64,000 nucleotides of DNA from Xestospongia bergquistia (Eukaryota; Porifera; Demospongiae; Haplosclerida; Petrosiidae). Positions within the stretch are counted from its first letter, which is position 1, and every line of letters starts with the position of its first letter. Under the pieces are notes generated by a model that worked only from the letters and a program-made list of their open reading frames with translations, ran no database searches and was not told the origin of the DNA. Below, piece by piece: positions 34,218 to 46,526 of this stretch. The position numbers and the translations under genes are program-made. The stretch lies in contig OZ014411.1 of assembly GCA_963965975.1 (NCBI GenBank), positions 12,540,501 through 12,604,500 on the forward strand, written 5' to 3'.

Positions 34218-34916
34218 TCAACTTGATTTTTCTTTCTTTCCTGACCTATTTGACGTCTGCATAACTTTCTTAAGCTCTCTCAGTGTCTTCGATAGGTTTT
34301 GGGCAAGGTCAACCTCTTTGTTTACAATACTTCCTATTGACTTCATCATTTGCTTCACTTTCATTTCTTGCTCCTCCAGTTGTTGATAAAGAACAGTCTT
34401 AACACTTTCTGGCATGTCTAGAAATAATACCTGTCACTGCTGTTGAACATAAACCTTCAGAACTAACTTCATTTTGTATATCTAAAAGGTAATCTGATAT
34501 CTGTGTAAAGGCTTTCAGGATTTTCTCATCATTTGCATGAGCCCCTGTTGATATTTCTATACACCCTACACCCAGAATAGGAGTACTTCCTTTACATTTT
34601 CTAGTCAACTATATGTAGACCTGAGACTTTTTATTTTTGCTTTCACTTCTTGCTCTACAATAGTTAAAATATCAGGCAACCTGGCAAGTGGTGTTAACAT
34701 GCACAAACCTGTGATTTGCAACTGAGCAGCCAAGTTCTCCATAGCCTTCTTCCTTAAGTCTCTGTTTTTGTATTCTTTCAGAGAAGTATTGTACAAGCAT
34801 GGATGACTTTTGAGAAGTGTAATAAGCAAATCTGTTCTAGTGTCTGTCCATCGCTTTTCAGAGTCGAAACTGGCATTACTGCTCAAAGTACTCGCGTCAC
34901 TGGTGAAATCAGCCAT
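34218..34916 (-). pseudogene. MADF (Adf-1-like) DNA-binding protein gene, frame-disrupted
   Basis: Exon 1 (34916-34709) encodes MADFTSDASTLSSN, then RWTDTRTDLLITLLKSHPCLYN, EYKNRDLRKKAMENLAAQLQIT: the MADF helix-turn-helix pattern. A 54-bp GT..AG intron (34655-34708) joins to EQEVKAKIKSLRSTYS, completing the domain. A stop at 34605 and a shift near 34420 break the frame; beyond them lie an acidic middle part and a coiled-coil-like C-terminus (VLYQQLEEQEMKVKQMMKSIG ... ELKKVMQ) ending at 34218. Known for the family: MADF proteins are transcription regulators or accessory proteins of PIF/Harbinger-type transposons. Its place between direct repeats with palindromic GCAACATGTTGC sites suggests a mobile origin. 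Small unrecognised introns instead of frameshifts cannot be fully excluded. Confidence 0.7.
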
Positions 34917-35103
34917 TTTAACTAATCCACGCCCACATTTGTGTCTTTGATCTTGAGGCAACTTTGGTGCCTCAAATAGAACCCTGTTCTATTCATGTGC
35001 CACATTTTTTTTGTTGCATGCAATGTGCAACTCTTAATATTCACTTGGCAACTTTGTGGCATGCAACATGTTGCTTTCAACAAAGTTGCCTAGTAGATGG
35101 TGG

Positions 35104-35428
35104 GCTTAACTCTTTGTAACTGCAACACTTCTTTTAATCATACACCATTCAACATGTTGCATGCAACAATGTTGCACCATGTATTGGTGACCTTTAGTTA
35201 TCACATGACTATATATAGTCATCAGTGAATAAAATATATTCAATAATATATGGAATGATAATAAAGCTGTTGTATATTGTCTGATTGAATTTGAAATTAA
35301 GAAATGCCACAGTGTTTATATCATTCATATGATTTTCTTAATTCAAAAAATATATACCTAGTAATCTATGTATAAAGAGAAAAAGAAGTGGGTTATCAAA
35401 AAAAACCATACCTTGAAATCAAGTACTG
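35104..35428. repeat. Right ~325-bp direct repeat around the MADF gene
   Basis: Partner of 33686-34012. Just left of it, GGCAACTTTG (35047-35056) pairs with CAAAGTTGCC (35081-35090) around another GCATGCAACATGTTGC core, a candidate transposon end. Confidence 0.8.
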
Positions 35429-35602
35429 AAGTAATAACATGTTAGAAAAAAGCAATTATACATGCAAATAATCTGGTGGATCTTGCACTTTTTTTGCCAT
35501 GATAGCTTGATAATAGTTGAGGCCTATAGTGTAAAAAAAAATCAATTAAATCATGACACAAAGGGCACCGTCCATTCCAATATGGCGACTAACACATATC
35601 AC

Positions 35603-36457
35603 TACATACCTAGATGGCAAATGTAGTGATATCAAATCAGATCGTGAGAGACCTTTTATGGCGTGTTTTGCCGATCCGTCCTTGAGAGCATGGTGAAGAT
35701 AGACTAATTTCTCTGCCTCAGAGAGATTAGAACGATCATGCACAGAAATACAAAATTGTTCCCAGAAACACTTCCAATTCAAAATGTTCCCATCAAACGT
35801 TGGTACATCTAATTTTGGGAGTTTTACTCCCTTGTTGTTTGAGGAATCAGATGACGGTGATGAAGTTGAAGTTCCTAACAGCAACTTCTTTATCTTTAGA
35901 GAGCAGTTGAGGAGCACATCTTGAAGTACAGAATGTTCGACAACTAATTCGTCCTTGTCTGAGATGTCGAGAGAAAGTAGTTGAGTTTGGAGGTGAGCAA
36001 GCTCTTTCTTGTAATCTGCTAATTGCTCTTCATGTTGTTTGAGACGACACACGTCTTCAGGACCATCAGATAGTTCCTTAATTTTGTCACGAACAGCTGA
36101 CAAGTTCTTCTGCAGGTGTTTAAGTCCGCGTGAAGAAGTCTTGCGTTTATCAGGACCCATAGTTGCTGTAGTGCAAGAGTTGATTAGCCTCTGTATGCGT
36201 ACAGATAAGTCGGATACGATATCATTGTGATGGTGTAAGTTCTCTTGTTCTCTTTGTAAGACGGCTTCATCTTCTATAAGATCAATAAGTGCGAAATGGT
36301 GGACCTTATATTCAAAGTTTAGAATTTCCAATCCGATGAGAGAACGTTGGGCGTGGTCAATCGTGTCGGGTTGATTGACTGCCATTTCAAGTTCTCCAAC
36401 GTGAGCTAAGAGACGAGTTATAGAGGCCTTGACAGTTCCTCTTTTCTTCTGAGCAAC
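35603..36457 (-). mobile_element. BEL/Pao retrotransposon gag remnant (DUF1759-like)
   Basis: The open minus-strand frame from 36457 (VAQKKRGTVKASITRL) runs through a long helical region (DHAQRS, EREQE-like, KHEEQLADYKKELAHLQTQLL) to the DUF1759-type core LPKLDVPTFDGNILNW, FWEQFCISVHD, EKLVYLHHALKDGSAKHAIKGLSRS. After GLSRS the family pattern is lost at a hairpin (35596-35606 with 35622-35632, 11-bp arms), so the polyprotein is cut there; no protease, RT or integrase follows. The fragment starts right after an acceptor-like TTTAG and ends near a donor-like AG/GTATGT, so capture as a host exon is possible but unproven. Confidence 0.82.
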
Positions 36458-36706
36458 CTAAAGTTAACATATTGGAACAAATATTGTCCTTCAAGGCGAA
36501 GGAGAAGAAGGAGGGCATATTATTTTTTTGTTACCTAGTGGGAGAAATATTTACAATTGGGACCAAGAAACGAAAAACTTTTTTGAACAAACAAAACACA
36601 ATACTGAGGACGATTTTTGCGGTATTATGATTATTGGGCTTGTAGTGTCTCTTACTCTGTAAGCAATAACAACACAAATATTAGTACATGAATGTATTTA
36701 ACTTAC

Positions 36707-36898
36707 TAGAAATTGGTCTTCGTCCCTTGTTAATGATGTATCAATCCTAATGAGTCCAACTTCTTGTAATATATCATTGTATGTTATTGTAATGTCTTGT
36801 GTCAAGTTTTTTGTCAGTATTTCAGTAGTTTGTCTTGCCCTTGATAAGTCAGATAAAATACATAAATTGGTTCTTTTAAATGTCTTGGTAGTTCTCAT
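36707..36898 (-). CDS. Possible exon with histidine-phosphatase-like motif
   Basis: Minus-strand frame starting MRTTKTFKRTNLCI and containing LSDLSRARQTTEILTKN, which resembles the SDLxRARQTAEIL segment of the phosphoglycerate mutase/histidine phosphatase fold. It ends at a consensus donor GTAAGT (36706-36701). Neither the RHG catalytic motif nor confirmed neighbouring exons are found nearby; possible short exons at 37104 and 36648 are unconfirmed. Could be a single exon of an intron-rich gene or chance similarity. Confidence 0.28.
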
Positions 36899-38160
36899 CT
36901 TGTCTTGTCAGCTTGTTCACATCCTAGAATCTTAGGTTTCATTCTTCATTGATTTCTCTGCAACGTATAAAGTAAAGATGTTGTGTAAATGTAGATGTAA
37001 CTCTTTCTTTCAATATTGTCTAGAGTTGACAAGTATTGTTCATTATAACTCATAAGACAAATTGATAAAACAAGATTGACATACCTTTTTCTCTTACTTG
37101 CTCCTTTTTCTTCTACAAAAATGTAAATCAACCATCAATCAATGTTCATGTACCTAAGGGACTTTACTAACACTTGGTCCACATCTTTTTAATGTACTCT
37201 GAGGGATGGATGCTGGTTATATATCTGTGGTTACAACAACTTAACTTGTTCAAAAGGAAGTCATACTAACTCTATCATGTATATGTTTTAACTGCCAGGG
37301 CTTTTTATTGTCCCTGTAACTAAATCTGGGCTTCAATTGAAGCTTTCTTCTCAAGTAGCAACTGTATTATTTCCAATAAAGTAATACCGTAGATCGGGAA
37401 ACTTTCACGTTACAAACATTTCATGTAAAAACTTTACATGTTAAAATTTAAAATGCAAGAGATGTGTACGAAAATTTATTAACCCCGAATATTTTGAATT
37501 GAATGTACTGGAGTCTTACTAATAGGCTTTTCAGTTTTCTAGAAAAGAAATGTGAGACTGCAGTAATACCATAATGGCTAGCGTATTTGGTAATTTTTGC
37601 TCATATGTCTGCAGTGTACATCTGATAAAGTCCATGTTTTCTTGACATACGTAACACCTGCATTATATAATGTGAATATTCCTACTGTAAATATTTCAAT
37701 GTATGTTCATGTAATTAATTTTCGTACATTGTCAAATGTTCGAATTTTTTTTTACAACTAAACTTTCCTTATCTACAGTATCTTTGACACATAGCCATCA
37801 ATTTTATCTTGTAGTTGGAAAAGTTTTGGTGAGTTATCGTCTTTGGTTCTGGACAAATCACCCTTATCAACATTATCTGATGTGGCATTTTTGCCATATA
37901 ATTAGAGAAGATTGCTACTGTGGATTATCAGTGATTAATGTACAAGTATGTTTTTTTTTCACTTTACTTATGAGAAGGAGACTGGGGTATCCTTACTTCA
38001 TTATCACATGCAGACATTTAACATAATGTCTTTTACTTCATAGCATCACAAAATTTACCAGTAAACTCATTCTTTTGAATAGTAATTGTGTAAAGCAGAC
38101 ACTCCTGTATTTGCTTATATTAATTATACTTTCATGTTTTTATACCATCACTAGTTTTGC
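36899..38160. other. No supported gene
   Basis: AT-rich. Small acceptor/donor-bounded segments on the minus strand (about 36920-36960 and 37085-37120) could be exons of the gene suggested at 36707-36898, but the frames are not convincing. Confidence 0.3.
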
Positions 38161-39720
38161 CTTTAAGTATACTTGTATTTCAAAGTAGAATATCTTTGGT
38201 GTCCTATAGAAATTGGAGATCTATCACTTGAAACATTCTTATTGTTCCTATGTATGTGATATAGTATTAATGAATTGATCTTTGAAGAGGTTATGTGACT
38301 AACCGTTTCATTAAATTTAGGGATCACTTTCTTTTGCAACAAGCTGTTATATCCTATGGTCAACAAAGGTGACTGACTGTGTTATATGAGAATCATAAAC
38401 AGAATATCTAGTTTATATATTTTCAAAATCAAAAAGAATTCTTACACCAGATACAACAGTCCTTGTTTCTTGTAGGAATGGACAAGTTCCTCCACATCAA
38501 GCTGATAAGCTATTTGAAAGTTGCTTCTGCTTACTAGCTATTTGGGGCTTTTGGCTTTATATACCACCAGTACTGTCCACTTCTTCTTGAGCAACTTCTG
38601 TGTCTCCAAGAAATGAATGCTAAGTTTCTCTGTTAACCTGACTCCTTCCTAGACAACGTCTCAATTGTTAGTGGCCATAAATTAAACTGAAAAATATGTC
38701 TTTTCCCAACTTTATGGAAATGATATTGACTTATGTGTTTATATTTGATTGGTGAAGCTGCAATTTCACTATATTCACTTTCAGTAGAGAAATGGTCAGC
38801 TTGAAGTCTTTAATAAATATTGCATAATTAAAAATAGTGTTATTAGGACAGTATTCCACATAAATCATTACTTTCCTTACAGCTTATTGTAAAAAGGATA
38901 TGTCTTCATACAATTGGATTTAGTAATCAACACACTTATAAATATAAATTTTTGCTATTAAATGTAGTTCAATAAATGTTGGAAAAGTACACCTTTACAA
39001 CGATAATTACATCCTGAAAGTATGTCATTAGTCCAAGCATCATAGTTTATTGCATGAAAAACTTTTGGTTCTTTTATCTTTTGCATCAACCATTACATCT
39101 ATTTGTATAGAGATATTTGGTATGATCAACAAAGGTGACTGTGTTATATGAGAATCATAAACAGAATATCTAGTTTATATATTTTCCAAGTTACAAAGAG
39201 AATTCTTACACCAGATGCTACAGTCCCTGTTTGTGGTAGGAATGATATGTGAAAGTTCCTTCTCATTCTACTAGCTATTTGGGGCTTTTCGTGAGCTACC
39301 ATTTTCCTTTCTGTGTAGTGCAGTATACTATCCACTTCTTCATAAGCAACTTGTATGTCTGAGTGTCTTCAAGAAATGATTGAAGAATACCACTAAATTT
39401 TAATTGATAGCTTTTCACGCTAATATCTGTTAGTGGTGTGTGTGTGTTAATAGCTTCTTAATATTCTATTCACAGCACCCACAGGAATAAAGACTAGAAT
39501 ATAACTTTCTTCTTAAATGTTACTTTGAGGACTTTTTTATATTTTTTACATGATACTGTTATGTCTACTAGAATGCTGAGTTTGTCTGTTAACATGACTT
39601 TGCTTCGTAAACAACCTCTCATTTGCGGAGTGCCATAAAAGAAACTGGATATATGAAAAATGTCCTTTTCCAACATTATAGAGATGATATTGGCTTATAG
39701 GCCTGAGGCTAATGTGCTCC
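38161..39720 (-). repeat. Gene-like repeat family R2, two adjacent copies
   Basis: 38161-38700 and 38827-39720 are similar to each other and to 46651-47530, 47530-47877 (in part), 48310-48930 and 33117-33330. On the minus strand different copies keep stretches of the same unrecognised protein: FNATLQSFLGDTQVAQEV, SIQYYTERKMVADEKPQIAS, GYNSLLQKKVIPKFNETVSH. Each copy is broken by stops, and GTGTAAG at the end of one block looks like a donor. These appear to be decayed copies of one multi-exon gene or transposon. Confidence 0.55.
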
Positions 39721-39879
39721 AAAGTTTACCGATTATTCTATTCTGCACTGCTTCTGAATCTTTCCCATTATTCCTTTTTCCCCTCCAATTATTCCTAGTA
39801 ATATCTCCAATTATTCTCACATTTTAGTATGTTTAATTAAAAATATTTACATCAATAAATTTCATGAATGAACAATTTC

Positions 39880-40208
39880 ATCAGCTGAGTATGCAGCTCT
39901 GTTCTCGTCACAACTAAGTTTAAGTAGAACTTGTATTTAAACGAAATACAAGTTCAGAACTAACAATCTGAACAAAAATCAGGTATTTATAACAGAAATC
40001 AAACAAAGAACAAAAATCCAACAAAATGAACAAAGATAAGGACTATTACAAAAATCAGGAATGAGGAAATTTTACACACACTTAATTAACACTTAAATGA
40101 TTCAAAGAAAATGTGGTTATAGACTTACAGATAGACTAAATTACACACAAGTGAATATAGTTAAACAACCTACTTCTTTTAACTCCTACTTAATTGTTAG
40201 GTTGGTAG
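39880..40208 (-). repeat. Probable Copia LTR region
   Basis: Lies directly 3' of the Copia polyprotein end on the minus strand. Contains a TATAAATACC box, T-rich repeats (GATTTTTGTTC) and a short inverted repeat (AACTTGTATTT ... AAATACAAGTT). Exact LTR borders and the second LTR were not found. Confidence 0.35.
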
Positions 40209-40535
40209 TTACAATCGTATGGCAGCATGTAGTACTTCAAATTGTTGTTTTGGCAATGGCTTTGTTAGCATATCTGCTATCATCTTTGTTGGGCAATAAC
40301 TCAAAATAACAGTTCAATCTCTCACAGCTTCTCTAGCATAATTGTATCTGATGTCATTGTGCTTTGTCTTGCTATGAGCCACCACTTTTTTCGCGATCCC
40401 AATAACACCTTGATTATCCTCCATTATTGTAATAGGTTCATATTGTAAATCTTGTATATCTTTGAGTAGTCTTCTCAGCCATACTGCCTCCTGCACTGAT
40501 AAACTTAATACTACATATTCAGCCTCTGAAGTAAC
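40209..40535 (-). mobile_element. Copia (Ty1) polyprotein 3' end, RNase H remnant
   Basis: Minus-strand frame VTSEAEYVVLSLSVQEAVWL, RRLLKDIQ, then TIMEDNQGVIGIAKKVVAHS, KTKHNDIRYNYAREAVRD, one in-frame TGA at 40314, then TVILSYCPTKMIADMLTKPL ... AAIRL and stop at 40209. SEAEY, EDNQ, TKHIDIR-like and ADMLTKPLP are hallmarks of Copia RNase H. The 5' side is cut off at 40535, where repeat R2 starts. A single stop in an otherwise open frame suggests a fairly recent death. Confidence 0.9.
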
Positions 40536-40800
40536 TTCTGTGTCCTCAAAAAATGATTAGAGTATCACTAAATATTAATTGACAACATTTTTTCACTAAT
40601 ATGTATGAGCAATGTGCATCTTAATAGCTTGTTATTATTCTATTCACAGCACCTGCAGGAATAAAAGATTTGTCAACATTATTGAGATGATGTTTGTGTT
40701 TATATTTGATGGGTTAACTTACAATTTCACTTTGTACTCTACAGAAATGGTAAGCTTGAAGTCCTTAATAAACGTGACATTGGTATGTATGTTTTCTCTA
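40536..40800. repeat. Partial R2 repeat copy
   Basis: Shares CTTCTGTGTCC..AAGAAATGA and TTCTATTCACAGCACC with the R2 copies at 39330-39490 and 48560-48700. Lies against the Copia fragment. Confidence 0.45.
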
Positions 40801-40878
40801 TTGTATGCAACTTGACAATTGAAATTAACGCTCATAAATTAACACACACAATGTAGCAAACAATTAATATTATTACTT

Positions 40879-41056
40879 TTACATCAAGTACATTGAATTA
40901 CTGGTTGGTAGTGCTTGGTACACACTTGATTTGGCTCCTGGTAACAGACCCAACAAGAAACCATTTGCTAACTCTTCTTGGATATGACTGGTAACAACTT
41001 GCAAGACAATGGTGACAAGGATAGAATGCTGCTTTCAGCCATTGTATCACCTTGGC
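40879..41056 (-). pseudogene. Broken coding-like exon of unknown function
   Basis: Begins after an acceptor (ATTTACAG). The frame QGDTMAESSILSLSPLSCKL passes, after a one-base shift, into EELANGFLLGLLPGAKSSVY and QALPTSNSMYLM with a stop at 40879. The upstream minus-strand block 41118-41344 (SKFGNGNKKVAQIMDVIV) may be the preceding exon, ending at a GTGTGT donor. Amino-acid composition looks real, but I do not recognise it. Confidence 0.3.
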
Positions 41057-41344
41057 CTGTAAATACACAAGCATGCATGCACAACTCAATACAATTACAT
41101 CTATATGACACACCTGGTATTTCTCATTACCCTTTTGGTATATATTTTTGTCTAAGACAATTACATCCATAATCTGAGCAACCTTCTTGTTTCCATTTCC
41201 AAATTTGCTCTGAAAGCTGATTATCACACCGTGTAAAAATGGCAATGTGTATATCACACCTAATACTGTGTGCCATTGTTGTCCCAATACACACAACTCG
41301 TTATGTGTGGACAACACACTTTTCATACAATGTGACTTATACAC

Positions 41345-44300
41345 CTCTTAACAAACCTCCTAGCACTCTTTTCTAAGGTGACAAGCACATTTAAATTTGT
41401 GTGCGCAACACACTTCTCATAGAAAGGTGTCACACTACTAAAATGAATTGCACACTTCAAACACTGTGACAGGAATGGTATATTTGAGTATGAATGTATA
41501 ACAATTTGAAAAAAAGTCTATTACTTATAATGTTGAGTACAAATGTTTAAGTGAAGGTGATGCCTTACCAATTGGATAATTGAGAATGACAGCTTTCAAA
41601 AATGAATAATAGTTCTTGCATCCCGAGGATAACAAATATTGAAGATGAAAAAAGCTGCCATCAAAGTAATCAGAATGCTATCGATGTTAAACTCAAAAAG
41701 AACTTTACAGTTAGTCACTAAAAAACTAGAAATCTTCTGGATCTCCAATTACTATAAAGTATGGTTGAAAAAATTTATTATTTTTGGCAATTTTGTCAAT
41801 ATTGGTAGTACCCTAAGGAATACAAGTTCACTGAAATATTAACACCTTCGGCATCTACTTCTGTAACCATTATGCAGTCAATCACTAGGAAGAACTGATC
41901 CCCAAACATAAGAATGAAAGGTTCGGGCTGCGAGATATTTTTACCAATTCTTCCATCCCCGTAACTCCACCCTACAACAGGTACATGTTGAAATAAAGTT
42001 TATGTAAATTAGTTTTCTCATTGAGACTGGGCTATCATGAGTTAGCTCAAATCCACTTTAAGGATGCATCTGGACATTTTATAATAGCAGTAATACTATT
42101 ATTTTTCCTTACTTAGACATTGCAGTAATGATAATATTGTTGTATTTATTATGACCAAACATTTTGTTGTGTTATCCCATAAAAGTAACTCATTAATAGA
42201 AAGCTGGGAACTTTAAATGGTCCATTAACAAGGAGGTCTAAGAAATATGCAATGACACTTTATTCAATGCATCGCAGTTAGGCTTATGGTCATTACCTTA
42301 TCAGTCATGTATATAATTATTGTGAACCTTCTTTTAAGCTGAATGCCTAAGCAGGAAATAGTCTATACTTACTACAATCAGTAGGAGACTATTCTTTTAA
42401 TGTGTTCCATTCACATCCATTTCTTTACATTCATAAAATGGCTTTTCTGAGGGAAGTCTTGATACTAAACAGCTGAAATTACTGGGTTTTTTTAAAAATA
42501 CTTAAAATGTGAGATGCAAAAGATGATAGTTCATTTTAAATTGTGCTACATCTATGATAATGATGGCAAATCTTAATTAATTTGTGAGTTATTGTTGTGG
42601 AAAAGAAGAATTAAGAAACATGAACAATTCAGCATTTTCACCAACTTCTACTGTGATGCATAGAAACATTGTTTAGTCTATAAATCAGTCACAACATGGC
42701 TGTTGTCCTTGAGAGGAAGACTGACAAGTATTGACATATTCTGAATTGTTTTGGGTGAGATATTCTGTGTCCATGTGTTCTATTAATACATTTCAATGAA
42801 CAATTTGGGCTATCCCTACATAGACACTGTTGCTGTGTGTGAAAGTGGAAGGAATATACAAAACATCACATGAAACTGTCTTATGTGTTTTTATGTTAAT
42901 TTAGATATTATTCTTTGCAATCACTTTTATTGGCAGTGGATGGTTTAAGTTAAAATTATATGATATATATAAATGTTGTAGTTTTATATAATTGTTATTT
43001 TGGTTTTCTTCAAGAGCTACCTTGTTAAAACATATATGGAATATTAAAGGATGTTAAATTTAATGTATAGATAGTGGATAGGCAAATTAAATTTATACAG
43101 CAATTTAAATATTTGACTTGAACATTAATTATGTTTTCTAGACATGGTTGGTTTTATTCAAAACAATTCTATTGATTTTATAATATTTTTTATACTGATT
43201 TATAATGTTTATACAGATTTATATTGTTTAGTATCTTGTATGGAAAAGGCTCTGTTAAAAGTAAAGATCAAAAGACAGATGATGAATTGAGATAATTTGT
43301 TCAGGAAAAAGCATTTCTGCTTAATATGAGTTATGAGGTTAATTTTTGGTAATGTAACAATAATATTTAAGTATATGCTATAATTAACATCAAAAATTGA
43401 AGTGCCAATGTAAACTATACTATATAGATACACACACACACACTAAACTGACTTCTACCAGGTGCATTCATGTACATGGTAGAAGTCATTTTTCTTTATT
43501 GTCAATGACAAATATTAAATTTTATTATTTATTTCATATTGTAGTTATGCCTACAAAAAGCAAGAACACTTGATGTCTTAGTGGTAGGTATGCAAATAGC
43601 AGTATGTTGTAAATTGTAAAAGATTTGCCTTGGTAGATTTTGAAAAGCTAGTTTTTACTATCAAATTTTAGAATTTAGATTGAAAAGTAATTTGTCAAAT
43701 ATTTCTTTGACTAATTTAGAGTATGTTAGTTTGTTATTTAATTTATCTTCCTGGAATGAACATATCTTTTGCATGTTGCTGTAATGAGCAAAAACATACT
43801 GCTACTCTTCAATGATACTGTTCTAAATTTAATCCGTCTCAAAGAACATTTAATTTATTCCTCCTTTAATTGTCCCTTCAACCTCTGTCAACTATTACAA
43901 TGAAAAAAATCAAGTTATAAAATAAAGGCCATTCTGTTATTAACATGCTATATCAATGACAACCATCATATTACACAAATGGAAGCAGAAATTTATAAAT
44001 TTAATTAATGAAATGCAACATAATAAATACCTTTACTGTTGTTTCTTGGATAGGTGATCCAGAAGAAATAAAAAATCCTACATCAGATTGCTCTCTGATC
44101 CGTTATGCTGTGTACTACAGGATGCTATGTTTTAAAAAGTAACAAGTTAATTTAAAGTCATAATGAATTTGCGACAAAAACACTATAATTTCAAATAAAT
44201 TGTTGATAATACAGAGTGATTTGATTTTTGCAGATTGATTTTTAACTATAACTTTACTATGCTTCTTGTTACATAGTTTCTGATATTATTCACAAAGTGA

Positions 44301-44365
44301 TTGATATTTACTGTGTATTCTTTTGACAACTCTCCATATATTTTTATCTGTATAATCTTCATCTA
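41345..44365. other. Long AT-rich stretch with no confirmed gene
   Basis: A (CA)n run at 43431-43442 precedes a perfect 12-bp hairpin (TGACTTCTACCA at 449-460 of the 43-kb block and its complement at 43477-43488). At 44056-44147 an acceptor-bounded plus-strand frame (GDPEEIKNPTSDCSLIRYAV) could be a terminal exon but is unsupported. Confidence 0.35.
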
Positions 44366-44432
44366 GTCCCAGACTGCTACATCCCCAAAACATCTGCTCA
44401 CTTTGGGGAAAGGGGCATGGCAGTCTGAGGAC
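44366..44432. repeat. Very small fold-back element
   Basis: GTCCCAGACTGC (44366) and the complement of GTCCTCAGACTGCC (ending 44432) are inverted repeats; CCCCAAA/TTTGGGG pair inside. The GTCCTCAGAC end resembles the outer element at 54441-55433. Confidence 0.6.
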
Positions 44433-45097
44433 ATCACTATCTGTCTACTAATTCCTAATAATGGTGATTAGTACATGTAATATGGATGTCAAGTTTTCTA
44501 TAAAGCATAATTATATGACAACTTAAGTAATTATTACTCGGCCCATTTTGTTTTATTCTAGGCTTATTACTACCTTCCTGGTCTACTGTATTGTTGTACT
44601 GCTTGACATATACCTTATTTAGCTTCTATAGCAAGACAGTATGCTCATTATGAGACACTTGATGTCTCAAATATTTTAATGTTGCTATAAAGTATTTCTT
44701 GTCAATTAATCCATTCTTATACTATTAAACTGTTTTATTTATAATTTTAGTAAAGTATCAACTCATTATTTTAACAATTCTACATGTGCATTATACAATT
44801 ATTGTTATTATGACTGAAATATGTATGTATTTTATGTGTTCCTTTGAAAAAAATATTATGATATTGCTGTAAACTGATCTACCAGTGTGAGGAGATCTAT
44901 CATCCCATCCAGTACTAATTTTTATTAGCTGGATAAGTTGTATCCTATGATATACTGTATAGTACTACATCAAAGGTGTTTGATCCTTAAGTTTAGAAGG
45001 TTAGACATAGAGTTGCAGGTTTAATGATGGCATCCCTATCTTTTCGGAAGTATAGCTCCTAGGGGGAATGTCTCATCAGTTAGTCCCTGTCAGCAAG

Positions 45098-45190
45098 GTT
45101 CTGCATGGTAGCTGAACTAGTAGAGCAATGACCAAAATTTGCCAAGGTTGTTGATTCAAGCCCCATTGGAGCTGTCCTCACCTTTTTTGT
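45098..45190 (+). repeat. tRNA-derived SINE head
   Basis: A-box-like TAGCTGAACTAGTAGAGCA (about 45110-45128) and B-box-like GGTTGTTGATTCAAGCC (45146-45162) are spaced as in tRNA, followed by a T6 run (45183-45188) as a Pol III stop. A full cloverleaf does not form, so this is a decayed SINE and not a tRNA gene. Sequence from about 44880 may be its 5' extension. Confidence 0.6.
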
Positions 45191-45839
45191 ACATTGTACT
45201 ATCCATTTGTATTGATATATAATAACATCATAATGACAAAATATTATGTTAACCTTTATGTTGTCATATGCCCACTATGATATGCTTTCAATTGAAAAAT
45301 ACCATATGTCTTCCTCATAGGACCATTCATATAATATGCTCAAAATAATTTTACATAGTAATTTTGAGTTAGCAAGCTAAGCGTAATGAACAGTTCACAC
45401 TAGGACATTTTTGGTGCCTGTTAACTGACAATTGTGAAATAATAGGAAGATTTAATATATCATGTATGGTAGGACTTGCTGAGAAACCTAAATATATAAA
45501 ATATTATCATATTTATGATATTGAAGTTAGTTCTACCAAATCAAAAACTGGTCTGCATCTCGTGATCACATAGATACACTGCACATTACATGAATACACT
45601 AATGAAAACAGTTGACAATTTTGTACATTTTAAAGATGAAGGTGAGGTTACAGAGACTATATATAATACTGTGTACATAATGTAAACTGTGAAGCAGATT
45701 GCTGCAAGTTTCGAAAAGAACATAATGATCCTTCTATGCATATTGATCCATGACCTGTGTTCATATCCAGCATGTTATGGTAGTGCACATTATAATATAC
45801 CATTTGTTATGAGCACGGAAGATTTGAGTGGAAGTTATA

Positions 45840-46526
45840 TTGTAACCTATAAGTGGTGTTACTGTTAACATGGACTTAATTATTATTGTAACCTATCGTG
45901 TATTTGGAGAAAAAATGTTACTAGCAGAACAGTAATCTGTAAGTGTTACTGTTAACATTTTGCAAATTGAAACTAATAAAGAAATAAATGGTTGCATGAT
46001 ATTATTATAATTATATTATTATATATGTCATGCATGACTCAGTTCAACATAAAGACAAAATATCTGTCTCTTTCTCTCTCTCTCCTCTCTTTTTCATTTA
46101 CTGGAATGAATAATAAAAATAAACTTATGTGAACTATTTATCTATTATCATTTTATGACAGGTAGTACATTGTTTCAATCATGTGGATTAGCATATCCCC
46201 TGATTGGATTATTAAGTACCCACATAATAACATCTTTCTCTCAGTATGTTTTTACATATAACATATGTAATATTATCACATAACCCTAACATTGAATTTT
46301 GATGCCTAGTATTTGTGTTACTGTACAAGTCAGCAAATATTGTTGAATGCTAGACTATACATGAACTGCAAAGAATTGGCCAATTATTAATTTGATTTAA
46401 TTATTCTTTTTGATTTGGTCAGGCATATTAATTATATTACTAGTAATAAATAATAATACTAAATACTTAAAAGTCATAATGAAACCATTACTAAGTATTA
46501 TATCACATAACCAGCTTATTTCTTCT
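45840..46526. repeat. GAMT-unit flank, truncated first unit
   Basis: GTGTATTTGGAG..AAAATGTTACT and the following 250 bp recur at 49755, 55985 and 59620, in each case on the 3' side of a minus-strand GAMT copy. This is the least complete of four units. Contains a (TC)n run at 46070-46090. Confidence 0.65.

Noticed and set aside
33686..35428. LTR retrotransposon, because of the ~325-bp direct repeats
   Set aside because: No TG..CA ends, primer-binding site or polyprotein; the enclosed gene is a MADF protein.
45098..45190. tRNA gene
   Set aside because: A and B boxes are recognisable, but the acceptor and anticodon stems do not pair; interpreted as a SINE.
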